Of a stretch of DNA of 64,000 nt, positions 31,585 through 40,996 are shown piece by piece; the first letter of the stretch is position 1, and each line of letters opens with the position of its first letter. The translations under genes and the position numbers were made by a program. The stretch comes from an uncultured Eubacteriales bacterium. Lineage in GTDB: Bacteria; Bacillota; Clostridia; HGM11514. Below the pieces are notes generated by a model, which was not told the DNA's origin, searched no databases, and saw only the letters and a program-made list of their open reading frames with translations. The stretch covers positions 1-64,000 of the forward strand of contig CABUMF010000003.1 in assembly GCA_902492655.1 (NCBI GenBank). The letters run 5' to 3'.

Positions 31585-33930
31585 ATGGGTTTTATTAAAA
31601 GAAATTCTATCGAGCTAAAGTTTTTTGCGGTGTTTTTCCTGTTTGCGGCGGCTCTTACTCAGTGTTCGGTTTCCCCTCTCATATACCCGGATGAGGCAGG
31701 CTATATCGGGTGGGTTTACAAGCTGATTTACGGAAGCGGTGACGGACTTCGGTATCTTCCGGGATACAGTCTTTTGATTTCACCCGCATTTTTGATTTGC
31801 GACGGAATAAGAACCGCCTTTATGCTTGTCACGCTGATAAACTCTGCTCTGTACGGGCTTTTTGCGGCAGTTTGTCTTAAGATTTCAAAGGTATTCAATT
31901 TTGAAAATCCTCTGCTTTGCGCCGCTGCGGTTGCGCTTTATCCGTCTGTTGCTATATATGCAAACCTTGCTCTTTGCGAGGTTCTTTTGTCCTTTATTTT
32001 TGTTGCAATGCTCTATTTTGTGTACAGGCTTTCAGAGAATACAGCATCAAAAACAAATTGGGCAATGCTTATATTTTTGGCCGTTTATGCGTGTATGACT
32101 CATTCACGGGCGGTAGGTCTTATTCCTGCGGTTATTTTGGCGATTGCACCTGCGGTTTTCTCGAAAGGCTCAAAACGCATGAAAGTTATTTTTTCTGCGA
32201 TTTGTGCTGTCGGTGTTTTATGCGTGGTGGGGCTGTTTTTGTACCTTTTGGCACATTCGGAAACCGTTAATGCGGCTCATATGCTGGGACAGATGAAAAA
32301 TCTTCTGTCACCTCGGGGCTTTATAAACTTTATCACAACGCTTATTTCACAGTTTTCTTATCTTGAAATGGCGACCTACGGATTTTTGGTTGTGGGAATA
32401 TATTATGCGTTTTCGGCACTCAGGGACGAAAAACTGCGTTCCGCGGCGATGTTTTCTCTTTTATCAATTTGCTTTGCAGCAATAATTTCCGCAGTTTTTC
32501 TGTATCACCACGAGCGGCCGGACCATATAATTTACGGAAGATATAATGAGTATGCTCTTTCCGGCATTATGTTTTTCGGTATTTCGGGCTTTCTCAAATC
32601 CGGAGCTAAACGCAGATTGCTGTTGTTTTCGCTTTTGTCCGGGGTAATTACCGGGGCTTTGTATTCAAAAACGCTTGTGGGTTTAGACAATAATCTTTGT
32701 CACACCTGGGGGATATACCTTTATAAAGCATTTTTCTTCAAATTTTCGTATATTGAGGTTTTTGCTCTTTTCTTTTTGGTGTCTGCGGTATTATTCCTTA
32801 TAAAAAAGCCGAAGATTACCGTTGCTTTGCTTTGTGTTTTGTTCGCTGTGGGAATAATTTATACGGAATATGATTATTTTTATAACGGCGCACAGCCGAG
32901 GCAGGAATATCCTCAACTTGCATCGCTTTTAAAGGACGAAAAAACGGTTTCCGCCGATGTTATAGAGGGCGACTCAATGGTATATCCTTGGGAATACTAT
33001 AATTATACGGTTTACAACAAAAATCTTTCCTTCAAAGATAATTCGAGATACACGCTCTGCCGCAAAAGGCTTGACGATATGGTTCTGATAGGCAAAGAAA
33101 AGTATTCACCCGTTTATCTTTATGCAAAAGACGGAACGGCGGTCGATGAAACGGGTGAGCCGAGGGCTTCTGTGACAGTTACGGCAAGCGATGACAATTA
33201 CATTGCGGTGACATATGAAAATTTAGGCGCTCCGTGGCTTTGCCTTGACAGTGCGGACGATACCGTCAGCGCCGTTCGTGCGGGGATGAGAGTTTATAAA
33301 GACGGAGTATTGATAGACGATGTGCGTCGGGATTTTGCCGATAATGTCTATGAAAAAGCAGGCGTTATATTTGATTTCCCCTATGAAAACGGCGAGTACA
33401 CGGTGATTATCGAAACAATACGAGAATTTAAATTTCGGGGCGGGGAGCTTTCTTTGAGCGTGAATGTTTCGGAAGACGGTATTGACATAAATGAAAGCAA
33501 TGCCGTAATTTCTGCCGGATTTACCGAATTCGATCCTCTGCAGATTAAGGGAGCGGAAGGCTTTTACAGATATTATGTAATGCCCTCCGGAGCAAAACTG
33601 ACGGGACTTTATCTTAACGGAAGCTATCTTACGATTGAAACCTTCGGGGAGCACGAACAGCTTGATGTGGAGGTTTTGGGGAACGGTAAGCCTCTTGAGT
33701 TTATAAGCTTTGACGGCAAAAACTATGTTTTTGAGATTTCCGAACCCATAGAAGAGCTTGAAATAAGGTCATCCACATATAAGTATTGCGATAACGCCCT
33801 TTCGTTTTTGACTACGGAATCAAACATAAAAGCGGTTGATTATTTTGTAAGAGGTATGAAAAAGGTATTTGATGTAAGGCTTGACCACCGTGATTACGGT
33901 GTTGATATTAAAAAAATACATATAGATTAG
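31585..33930 (+). CDS. large GT-C-like membrane protein, putative glycosyltransferase
   Basis: 781 residues. About eleven or twelve helices (10-430) are followed by a soluble, beta-rich region of about 350 residues. After helix 1 the first outer loop has SPLIYPDEAGYIGW, matching the acidic catalytic loop (DE) of GT-C glycosyltransferases such as the PMT/ArnT type. The C-terminal part has no family I recognise. It probably moves a sugar from a lipid carrier on the outer membrane face; the substrate is unknown. It starts 12 bp after the divIC terminator and precedes a cytidylate-kinase-like gene by 11 bp. Confidence 0.6.
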   Translation: MGFIKRNSIELKFFAVFFLFAAALTQCSVSPLIYPDEAGYIGWVYKLIYGSGDGLRYLPGYSLLISPAFLICDGIRTAFMLVTLINSALYGLFAAVCLKISKVFNFENPLLCAAAVALYPSVAIYANLALCEVLLSFIFVAMLYFVYRLSENTASKTNWAMLIFLAVYACMTHSRAVGLIPAVILAIAPAVFSKGSKRMKVIFSAICAVGVLCVVGLFLYLLAHSETVNAAHMLGQMKNLLSPRGFINFITTLISQFSYLEMATYGFLVVGIYYAFSALRDEKLRSAAMFSLLSICFAAIISAVFLYHHERPDHIIYGRYNEYALSGIMFFGISGFLKSGAKRRLLLFSLLSGVITGALYSKTLVGLDNNLCHTWGIYLYKAFFFKFSYIEVFALFFLVSAVLFLIKKPKITVALLCVLFAVGIIYTEYDYFYNGAQPRQEYPQLASLLKDEKTVSADVIEGDSMVYPWEYYNYTVYNKNLSFKDNSRYTLCRKRLDDMVLIGKEKYSPVYLYAKDGTAVDETGEPRASVTVTASDDNYIAVTYENLGAPWLCLDSADDTVSAVRAGMRVYKDGVLIDDVRRDFADNVYEKAGVIFDFPYENGEYTVIIETIREFKFRGGELSLSVNVSEDGIDINESNAVISAGFTEFDPLQIKGAEGFYRYYVMPSGAKLTGLYLNGSYLTIETFGEHEQLDVEVLGNGKPLEFISFDGKNYVFEISEPIEELEIRSSTYKYCDNALSFLTTESNIKAVDYFVRGMKKVFDVRLDHRDYGVDIKKIHID

Positions 33931-33941
33931 GAGGTCTATTT

Positions 33942-34550
33942 ATGAAAATGAATATTACGATCGCAAGACAATACGGCAGCGGAGGACACGACATCGGAAG
34001 GCTTGTTGCACAATGGTTGGGAATAGATTTTTACGATAAGGAAATTCTTGCAATAGCCGCCAAGGAAAGCGGAATAGATGTTGCTCACTTTGAGGCGGCG
34101 GACGAAAAGCCCACAAACAGCTTTTTGTATTCCATTGCGATGTCGGGCCAGATTTATGCCAATGCCGGAGACTTTTTGACAAATGACAAGCTTTTTGCAT
34201 TCCAAAGCAATGCGATTCTCAAAACTGCCCGGGAAAATGCCGGTGTTTTTGTCGGTCGCTGTGCTGATTATATTTTGCGTGACTTGCCGAATGTTGTGAA
34301 GGTGTTTATCCATTCGGACGACGAATCGAGAATTAAAAGAATAACGGAAATCAAAAATGTCGGAGAAGCGGAAGCAAAGAGCATTATCAAAAAGGCTGAC
34401 AAAAAGAGAATGAGCTACTATAATTTCTATGCGGACGGGAAATGGGGAGATCAATCCCTTTATGACCTCTCAATCAACTCCGCAAAGCTCGGGATAGAAG
34501 GAACAGCCGAGGCAATATGCGATTTTGTTAAAAGAGTTGAAAATGTATAA
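33942..34550 (+). CDS. cytidylate kinase-like family protein
   Basis: A 202-residue protein of the cytidylate-kinase-like (Cytidylate_kin2) family. The N-terminal P-loop-like ITIARQYGSGGHDIGRLVA and the later FVGRCADYIL and DKKRMSYYNFYAD are typical. It lacks the features of true Cmk, and its substrate is unknown. AGGAGG lies 8 nt before the ATG. Confidence 0.85.
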   Translation: MKMNITIARQYGSGGHDIGRLVAQWLGIDFYDKEILAIAAKESGIDVAHFEAADEKPTNSFLYSIAMSGQIYANAGDFLTNDKLFAFQSNAILKTARENAGVFVGRCADYILRDLPNVVKVFIHSDDESRIKRITEIKNVGEAEAKSIIKKADKKRMSYYNFYADGKWGDQSLYDLSINSAKLGIEGTAEAICDFVKRVENV

Positions 34551-34554
34551 GTAA

Positions 34555-34603
34555 GCGGTCAGGCAGAAGAAGGCTCGTATTTTCTGCCTGACCGCATTTT
34601 TTA
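34555..34603. terminator. strong intrinsic terminator
   Basis: A 14-bp perfect stem (34555-34568 with 34582-34595), 13-nt loop, followed by ATTTTTT. It lies between the convergent kinase-like and PepSY genes. Confidence 0.9.
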
Positions 34604-34882
34604 AAACAGACATTCCTTTTTGCTGTACTTTATCACCTCGCCGTCGCTTGCGTCAAGCTTAAATAAGTATTCGGTTTTTCCGTAGTTGAACGATACGAGA
34701 TATATGGGCTTTCCGTGGTCGTAGCCCAGATTTGTTTTAAGATGAAGTGCGTCCGAAAGCGATAATCCTGCGGAGCGTACAGCAATTCTTTCCGCCTTAT
34801 CCGAGCTTATGTTTGCATCCTTTCCGCAGCCCGAAAGAATGACGCAAAAAATTATGCAAATTATAATCAGAAATCGTTTCAT
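34601..34882 (-). CDS. small PepSY-domain lipoprotein
   Basis: 93 residues. A signal peptide ends in the lipobox LSGC (Cys19), so it should be lipid-anchored outside the membrane. The rest is a single PepSY-like module: SDKAERIAVRSAGL, then YLVSFNYGKTEYLFKLDASDGEVI. PepSY modules often bind or inhibit peptidases. It is monocistronic. Confidence 0.8.
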   Translation of the reverse strand: MKRFLIIICIIFCVILSGCGKDANISSDKAERIAVRSAGLSLSDALHLKTNLGYDHGKPIYLVSFNYGKTEYLFKLDASDGEVIKYSKKECLF

Positions 34883-34981
34883 GATAAATTCCCCCTACTA
34901 CTATTATTTATTCATAATATTTGATATTTATGTTTACTTTTTCGGTAATTTGTAGTAAAATATATCAGGAGGTGATGAAGC

Positions 34982-36076
34982 GTGGATTATGTTTCTGTTT
35001 TCAGTGATGATTTTTCATCCCCTGAATGGAAGGTAAAAAACGGTGATTGCGATTTGCTTTGCAAAGGTATTTTGCAAAGGTGCGGCGGATACCGTGATTT
35101 TACGCTCCAGAATGTGCTTTATCTTGACAGGCTGTACGGTGCGGATAAAAGAATTTGCCGAATAGAGGCTGAGTTTTATGCCGATTCAGTTATGAACATA
35201 CATTTTTTCAGAACGGACACCACCGGGCAGTTGCCTAACGAAAGTGAATTTGTTGTGGATTTCAAAAATCAAAGGCTTGCAATGTGCGCCCTTTGCGATG
35301 AGCGGTTTATATATGACGAAAGCTATGTTTGCGAGAGCGATTTTAGCCTTAAGCCGGGCGTATATACCGTTGAGATTGAAAAGGATGACTGCATAAATAT
35401 CTTAAGAATCAAAGGAGAAAGAACCTATTCGTTAAAATTGTTCGGTGTTTCGGCAGGCTGTCAGCAAGGCTTTTACGGGCTTTCGCTAAGGGAAGGAACG
35501 CCGTTCAGGCTTAAAAATATTGATATAAGCATAATGAACCGTCCTAAAATCTGCTTTGTGGGCGACAGCATAACGGAAGGTTGCAGATTGAACGAAATGT
35601 CGGGCAAGGAAGCAAGAAAATACTGCTATTCGAGAATTCTTCGTGAAAGAATAGGAAACTGCCTGATTTCTGCCGCCGGAAGCGACACCATAGATCATGT
35701 GCTTCAGAAATTTGAAACCGAATATAAATATATTCATCCCGAGTACATTTCGGTTATTATCGGGACGAACGGCTCAAATGAGGACAACAGTGCGGAAAAT
35801 TACAAAAAAATAGCGGACAAATGCAATGAATACGGCATAAAGCTGATATTAAACCATATACCGCCCACAGATTATTGCGATTATAGGACAAGAAACATAA
35901 ATATTGACTCTGTCGGCGCAATCGGGTTTGACACAGAAACGGTTCTGCTTAAAGACGGAAAACTCGATGAGGATAAATTCGACAGTGATATGATTCATCC
36001 GAACGCCAACGGAAACCGTGCAATAGCGGATTATTTTTACGAAAAAATTGTTGAGGTGATTGAAAATGACATATAA
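34982..36076 (+). CDS. SGNH/GDSL hydrolase with N-terminal beta-sandwich domain
   Basis: 364 residues, no signal peptide. Residues 1-180 look like a beta-sandwich (DDFSSPEWKVKNGDCDLL...), perhaps concanavalin-like. Residues 185-364 are an SGNH esterase: block I FVGDSITEGC (Ser about 196), a later IIGTNGSNED with the block III Asn, and DMIHPNANG with the catalytic Asp and His. It probably cleaves acyl esters on carbohydrates. Start: GTG 34982 after AGGAGGTGA. It begins a plus-strand gene run ending at the YigZ gene. Confidence 0.8.
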   Translation: MDYVSVFSDDFSSPEWKVKNGDCDLLCKGILQRCGGYRDFTLQNVLYLDRLYGADKRICRIEAEFYADSVMNIHFFRTDTTGQLPNESEFVVDFKNQRLAMCALCDERFIYDESYVCESDFSLKPGVYTVEIEKDDCINILRIKGERTYSLKLFGVSAGCQQGFYGLSLREGTPFRLKNIDISIMNRPKICFVGDSITEGCRLNEMSGKEARKYCYSRILRERIGNCLISAAGSDTIDHVLQKFETEYKYIHPEYISVIIGTNGSNEDNSAENYKKIADKCNEYGIKLILNHIPPTDYCDYRTRNINIDSVGAIGFDTETVLLKDGKLDEDKFDSDMIHPNANGNRAIADYFYEKIVEVIENDI

Positions 36077-36611
36077 GGAAGATGCAAAAAAAGCGGTTCT
36101 TGAGGTTATAGAGGCTTCAAAGATAAAAAAGGGCGAGCTGTTTGTTGTAGGCTGTTCCTCCAGTGAAATCATAGGCAAAAAAATCGGTACGGATTCAAAT
36201 GTCGATGTGGCAAAGGAGGTATTTGACGCGATATATGAGGTTCTTTCCGAAAGGGGCATATATATGGCGGCGCAGTGCTGCGAGCATCTTAACCGCGCTC
36301 TCATAATTGAGGCGGAGGCCGCCGAAAAATTCGGATATTTGCCCGTAAATGCCGTACCCCAGCCGAAGGCGGGAGGCTCCTTTGCAACGGCGGCATATAA
36401 GGCGTTCAAAAATCCTGTTGCGGTTGAGAAAATAAGCGCAAAGGCAGGAATGGACATCGGAGAAACGCTTATCGGTATGCATATTGCACCTGTTTGCGTG
36501 CCTCTAAGAATTTCCGTAAAAAAAATCGGGGAAGCCAACCTTATTTGTGCTCGTTCCCGTCTTAAATTTATAGGCGGAGCAAGGGCTGTGTATAACGAGG
36601 AGTTGATGTGA
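36066..36611 (+). CDS. UPF0340 (TIGR01440, YwlG-like) protein
   Basis: A 181-residue member of the UPF0340/YwlG family. The conserved VVGCSSSEIIGKKIGTDSN, AQCCEHLNRALIIE and GMHIAPVCVPLR are present. Function unknown; the clustered Cys-Cys-Glu-His is reminiscent of a metal site. ATG 36066 has GAGGTGA 6 nt before it; TTG 36060 is less likely. It overlaps the hydrolase end. Confidence 0.88.
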   Translation: MTYKEDAKKAVLEVIEASKIKKGELFVVGCSSSEIIGKKIGTDSNVDVAKEVFDAIYEVLSERGIYMAAQCCEHLNRALIIEAEAAEKFGYLPVNAVPQPKAGGSFATAAYKAFKNPVAVEKISAKAGMDIGETLIGMHIAPVCVPLRISVKKIGEANLICARSRLKFIGGARAVYNEELM

Positions 36612-37192
36612 TGTATCAAAACGCAATCGAGCTTTCCCACGAGTATATTGAAAGAACGGTAGTGCCTAAAGATACGGTGATAGATGCCACCGCAGGAAAC
36701 GGCAACGATACGCTTTTCCTTGCAAACCTTGTAGGAGACGGCGGCAAGGTATATGCGTTTGATATACAAAAATCCGCTGTCGAGAACACAAAAAAGAGGC
36801 TTTCCGATGCCGGAGTTTCGGATCGCTGTGAGGTAATACTTGACGGGCACCAGAACATGAAAAAGTATGTGACCGGCCCCGTTAAAGCGGTTATGTTTAA
36901 TTTCGGGTATCTTCCGGGAGGGGATCACAGTATATTTACTTCCGCAGAGACATCCATTCCGGCAATAAATGCGGCAATGGAGCTTATTTCGGATGACGGA
37001 ATAATCACGCTTGCGATTTATTACGGAGGCGACAGCGGCTTTGAAGAACATGATGCACTGCTAAACTATCTAAAAACCATAAGCAACAAGGAATACAGCG
37101 TATTATATCATGATTTTATCAATTATCCGAATTGTCCGCCTCTTGTGGTCAGTATAACAAGGAGTAAAAAAGGATGCAAAAAGCGATATTAG
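36611..37192 (+). CDS. YtqB-like class I SAM-dependent methyltransferase
   Basis: A 193-residue methylase of the rRNA_methylase/YtqB family. It has a SAM-binding start VIDATAGNGNDTLFLA (motif I), YAFDIQKSAVENT (motif II), and FNFGYLPGGDHSIFT, which is characteristic. Bacillus YtqB modifies wobble mnm5U34 of tRNA (MnmM); that activity is plausible here but inferred. The ATG overlaps the previous stop (TGATG). Confidence 0.87.
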   Translation: MYQNAIELSHEYIERTVVPKDTVIDATAGNGNDTLFLANLVGDGGKVYAFDIQKSAVENTKKRLSDAGVSDRCEVILDGHQNMKKYVTGPVKAVMFNFGYLPGGDHSIFTSAETSIPAINAAMELISDDGIITLAIYYGGDSGFEEHDALLNYLKTISNKEYSVLYHDFINYPNCPPLVVSITRSKKGCKKRY

Positions 37193-38409
37193 TCGGCATA
37201 AATACAGGAACACGCGGAATACTTGAGGATTCGAGCGAGGAAACAATGAACGAACTTTCGGCTCTTGCCGAAACCGCAGGTGCGCAAACCGTTTCTGTCG
37301 TAATTCAGAATAGGCAACTTGCAGAGCCCGCAACGCTCATCGGCAAAGGGAAGCTCGAGGAGGTTTGCGAGCTTTGCAGAATACACGAGCCGGACTATGT
37401 GATATTCGATGATGAATTGTCGGGTTCTCAGGTGAGAAATCTTGAAGAAGCAACAGGCACAACGGTTATTGACAGAAGCAGGCTTATTCTCGATATTTTT
37501 GCTAAAAGGGCAACAACGGGTGAGGGAAAGTGTCAGGTTGAGCTTGCACAGCTTAAATATATGCTTCCGAGGCTTTCGGGAATAGGCGCATCACTTTCCC
37601 GTCAGGGAGGCGGAATAGGCTCAAGAGGGCCGGGAGAAACAAAGCTTGAAGCCGACAGGCGGCACATCGGAGCAAGGATAAGCAAGCTGAGAGCAGATCT
37701 TAAGGAAATAGAAAAGCACCGCGGTGTTATGCGCAGTCAAAGGCTTAAAAGCGGAGTGAAGTCGGTTGCGATAGTAGGTTATACAAATGCCGGAAAATCC
37801 ACTCTTATCAACACTCTTACAAATGCGGGAGCGGTTTCTGAGGACAAGCTTTTTTGCACTCTTGACCCTCTTACAAAAAAGCTCAGAATAGAGGATGAGC
37901 TTGATGTTGTGCTTACAGATACCGTAGGTTTTATAAGGAAGCTTCCGCATCACCTTGTCGAGGCTTTTAAATCCACGCTTGAGGAAAGCGTTTATGCGGA
38001 TCTTATTTTGCACGTTGTGGATGCTTCCTCCCCTGAGTTTGAGGCGCATATGATGGTGGTTAACAATCTTCTTGCAGAGCTCGGCGCAGGCGAAAAACCC
38101 GTTATAATCGTTCTGAACAAAGCGGATAAGGCGGAATTTATACCCAATATTTCAAATTCCGTTGTTATTTCCGCAAAAACAGGCGAAGGGACAAACGAGC
38201 TTTTGCACCTCATAAAAACAACTCTTGAACCGCCCAAAAGAAAGGTTCGGCTGTTGATTCCTTATACTGACGGTGCGGTAGTATCGTTTGTTTATGAAAA
38301 CTGTAAAATCGAATCGGAAAACCATACCGAAAACGGCTGTGAGCTGACGGCTACGGTCGAAAACGAGCATTTTTCCAAAGTAGAAAGGTATGTTACGGAT
38401 GAGTTATAG
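37174..38409 (+). CDS. hflX: ribosome-associated GTPase HflX
   Basis: A 411-residue GTPase that binds the 50S subunit and rescues stalled or stressed ribosomes. It shows the HflX-specific N-terminal domain with LIGKGKLEEV, the glycine-rich ARGGGIGSRGPGETKLE-like loop (about 145-165), then the G domain: G1 GYTNAGKST, G3 DTVGFIRKLP, G4 NKAD. It overlaps the methylase gene by 19 nt. Confidence 0.94.
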   Translation: MQKAILVGINTGTRGILEDSSEETMNELSALAETAGAQTVSVVIQNRQLAEPATLIGKGKLEEVCELCRIHEPDYVIFDDELSGSQVRNLEEATGTTVIDRSRLILDIFAKRATTGEGKCQVELAQLKYMLPRLSGIGASLSRQGGGIGSRGPGETKLEADRRHIGARISKLRADLKEIEKHRGVMRSQRLKSGVKSVAIVGYTNAGKSTLINTLTNAGAVSEDKLFCTLDPLTKKLRIEDELDVVLTDTVGFIRKLPHHLVEAFKSTLEESVYADLILHVVDASSPEFEAHMMVVNNLLAELGAGEKPVIIVLNKADKAEFIPNISNSVVISAKTGEGTNELLHLIKTTLEPPKRKVRLLIPYTDGAVVSFVYENCKIESENHTENGCELTATVENEHFSKVERYVTDEL

Positions 38410-39028
38410 GACTGTAGTCGGCGATGGAAGCGGAGAATATGTTGAAAAGCGTTCCAAATTTATCGCAAATGCCTACCATGTTGAATCCGAGGAGGAGGCA
38501 CTTGCGATAATCGAGGAAACACGAAAAAAATATTGGGATGCACGCCATTGCGTCTATGCATATGTAATAAGAAACAATAATATTGCAAGGTTTTCGGACG
38601 ACGGCGAGCCTTCAAAAAGCGCCGGAGCACCGATTATGGATATATTAAGTCGGGAAGGTCTTTACGATTGCCTGATTACTGTTGTTCGATATTTCGGAGG
38701 GGTGCTTTTGGGAGTCGGAGGTCTTGTCCGGGCATATTCCGTGAGCGCAAAAAGCGCAATCGAGGATGCGGGAACCGTCCTTATGGAGCCGTGCAGCGTT
38801 TTTGGGGTTACGGTTTCTTATTCCGATTGGGGAAAGCTCCAGAATATTGTGCGCACGGATAATGCCCAAATTACAAAATCCGAGTTTTCCGAGAATGTCT
38901 ATGCGGAAATTACCGTAAAATCAGAACTTTCGGAAAAATTAAGGGCGGACATAAACGAAATTTTTAACGCTTCGCTTGAACTTTCGCTTATTTGCGAGGA
39001 GTACAGAGGAGTAAACTGTGGCTTGTAA
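38399..39028 (+). CDS. YigZ/IMPACT family protein
   Basis: A 209-residue protein of the YigZ/IMPACT family (UPF0029). Family marks are YVEKRSKFIANAYHV, RHCVYAYVI, FSDDGEPSKSAGAP and VVRYFGGVLLGVGGLVRAYS. The eukaryotic homologue affects translational control; the bacterial role is unclear. ATG 38399 overlaps the hflX end and is preferred to ATG 38390, which sits on the AAAGG site. Confidence 0.9.
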   Translation: MSYRTVVGDGSGEYVEKRSKFIANAYHVESEEEALAIIEETRKKYWDARHCVYAYVIRNNNIARFSDDGEPSKSAGAPIMDILSREGLYDCLITVVRYFGGVLLGVGGLVRAYSVSAKSAIEDAGTVLMEPCSVFGVTVSYSDWGKLQNIVRTDNAQITKSEFSENVYAEITVKSELSEKLRADINEIFNASLELSLICEEYRGVNCGL

Positions 39029-39051
39029 ACAAAATTTAACAAAAAATATGC

Positions 39052-39081
39052 TTGACAAACGGTGGGGTTATATATTATAAT
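39052..39081 (+). promoter_or_regulatory. promoter of rny
   Basis: TTGACA (39052-39057), 18-bp spacer, TATAAT (39076-39081), predicting a leader of about 310 nt before rny. Confidence 0.82.
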
Positions 39082-39087
39082 TGAGTA

Positions 39088-39400
39088 GGAATAATATGAA
39101 AAAAACCTCTGTTGAGCAAACAATTACGGTTTTAAATATAAATTTTTTCTTTTTTTATTTTATTTTACATATATAAAAGTTAAATATTTATTTTTTAAAG
39201 CTTATCCCTGCTGTAATCATATTCCGACAGAGGGTCCTTCGGGGCATATTCGGATGTTTTTTCGGCATGGGTTTTTTGTTTTTTGGAGGATATGCATTCC
39301 GCAGTGCTTCTTGCCAAAGCGTGTGGTAATGTGGGGTTTCCCGTTTTTCCATCGTCGTACGGGAATGTTTTAATTTATGTTTAAGGAGGTGTAGTCGCAT
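39088..39400 (+). other. long structured 5' leader of rny
   Basis: No confident gene is seen. It holds an AT-rich block (39130-39200), a small hairpin closed by a C(TTCG)G tetraloop (39234-39245), and a 7-bp stem TTCCCGT/ACGGGAA (39338-39344 with 39359-39365) 17 nt before the AAGGAGGTG ribosome site. A 30-codon frame (39292-39384) runs through the end of it, but its ribosome-site spacing is poor. The leader may be an RNase processing target or a regulatory element; I do not recognise a known riboswitch. Confidence 0.45.
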
Positions 39401-40951
39401 TTGGATATAGTTATATATTGCGTGCTTGGCGCGGTTGCGCTTCTTTTGGGAATCGGCGGTTTTTTTGCCGGTATAGGCTATCGCAAAAAGGTTGCCGAGG
39501 GCGAACTCGGCAGTGCCGAGGAGCAAGCCAAAAAAATTCTTAATGACGCTTATAAGCAAGCGGAATCCAAAAAGAGAGAAATGACTCTTGAGGCAAAAGA
39601 AGAAATTCAGAAGCTGCGCAGCGAATATGATAAGGAAGTCAAGGAAAAACGCAATGAATTAAACCGTCAGGACAGACGCCTTCAGCAGAAGGAGGATTCT
39701 CTTGACAAGAAAATCGAAAATGCGGAAAAGAAAGAAGCCGCTCTCGCAGAAAAGGCAGAAGCGGTAGAAAAATCAAGAAAAGAAATCGAAAGCCTTAAGG
39801 AAAAGGAAATGGCGCTTTTGGAAAGAATTGCGGATATGTCAACCGCAGAAGCGAAAGACCTTCTTCTTAAAAAGGTTGAATGTGAAATCAGACACGAAAC
39901 GGCAAAGATGATCAGCGACATCGAAAGCAAAGCAAAGGACGAGGCTGACGATAAGGCTAAAAATATCATCGGTTTGGCAATCCAGAGATGCGCTGCCGAT
40001 CATGTTACGGAATCTACGGTTTCCGTTGTATCGCTCCCCAATGATGAAATGAAGGGAAGAATCATCGGCAGAGAGGGCAGAAATATCCGTGCCATTGAAA
40101 CCCTCACGGGTATAGATTTGATTATTGACGATACTCCCGAGGCAGTAATATTGTCCGGGTTCGATCCGGTAAGACGAGAGGTTGCAAGAATTGCCCTTGA
40201 AAGGCTTATTTCGGACGGAAGAATTCACCCTGCAAGAATCGAAGAAACCGTTGAACGCGCCAAAAAGGAAGTTGCGGCTAAAATTAAATCCGAGGGTGAG
40301 CGTGCAACATTTGAAACAGGTGTTCACGGGCTTCATCCCGAGCTTGTCAAGCTGCTTGGTAAAATGTGCTTCAGAACAAGCTACGGGCAGAATGTTCTTC
40401 AGCATTCCATTGAGGTTGCGCACATCGCAGGTCTTATGGCAGGCGAGCTCGGCGCTGATATTACCATAGCAAAGCGTGCCGGACTTTTGCATGACATCGG
40501 CAAATCGGTTGACCATGAGGTGGAAGGCTCTCATGTAACAATCGGTGCGGAGCTTGCTAAAAAGTACGGTGAAACCGAGGATATTATTCATCCTATCATG
40601 GCTCACCACGGCGATGTTGAATGTAAAACTCTTATTGCTTGCCTTGTTCAGGCGGCTGATGCTATTTCCGCCGCAAGACCGGGCGCAAGACGGGAAAACA
40701 TCGAAAATTACATTAAACGACTCGAAAAGCTTGAAGAAATCGCAAACGGCTTTGAGGGTGTTGAAACATCCTACGCTATTCAGGCAGGACGCGAAATCAG
40801 AATTATGGTTAAGCCTGACAGCGTGACAGATGACGGCATGGTTGTAATCGCTCGCGATATTGCCAAGGAGATTGAAAGCTCAATGGAATATCCGGGACAG
40901 ATTAAGGTTAATGTAATAAGAGAAACCCGCTCTATTGATTACGCAAAATAA
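39401..40951 (+). CDS. rny: ribonuclease Y
   Basis: Membrane-anchored endoribonuclease that starts mRNA decay in Bacillota. Domains of the 516 residues in order are an N-terminal membrane helix (about 3-25), a long charged coiled coil (about 35-190), a KH domain (GRIIGREGRNIRAIE) and an HD domain with HDIGKSVDHE and AHHGD. TTG 39401 is the start, 9 nt after AAGGAGGTG. Confidence 0.96.
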   Translation: MDIVIYCVLGAVALLLGIGGFFAGIGYRKKVAEGELGSAEEQAKKILNDAYKQAESKKREMTLEAKEEIQKLRSEYDKEVKEKRNELNRQDRRLQQKEDSLDKKIENAEKKEAALAEKAEAVEKSRKEIESLKEKEMALLERIADMSTAEAKDLLLKKVECEIRHETAKMISDIESKAKDEADDKAKNIIGLAIQRCAADHVTESTVSVVSLPNDEMKGRIIGREGRNIRAIETLTGIDLIIDDTPEAVILSGFDPVRREVARIALERLISDGRIHPARIEETVERAKKEVAAKIKSEGERATFETGVHGLHPELVKLLGKMCFRTSYGQNVLQHSIEVAHIAGLMAGELGADITIAKRAGLLHDIGKSVDHEVEGSHVTIGAELAKKYGETEDIIHPIMAHHGDVECKTLIACLVQAADAISAARPGARRENIENYIKRLEKLEEIANGFEGVETSYAIQAGREIRIMVKPDSVTDDGMVVIARDIAKEIESSMEYPGQIKVNVIRETRSIDYAK

Positions 40952-40955
40952 AGCT

Positions 40956-40996
40956 TTGGCGGAAGGCTATTTAAAGCCTTCCGCCGAATTTTTATT
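40956..40996 (+). terminator. intrinsic terminator after rny
   Basis: An 11-bp perfect stem (40958-40968 with 40975-40985), extendable by flanking pairs, 6-nt loop, followed by GAATTTTTATTT. Confidence 0.87.

Noticed and set aside
39292..39384. A 30-codon upstream frame before rny
   Set aside because: GGAGG is only 2 nt from its ATG and the peptide has no recognisable feature. It is kept as a note in the leader, not as a gene.
39188..39559. Minus-strand frame of 123 codons across the rny leader
   Set aside because: It runs antisense into rny, has no convincing ribosome site and no family resemblance.
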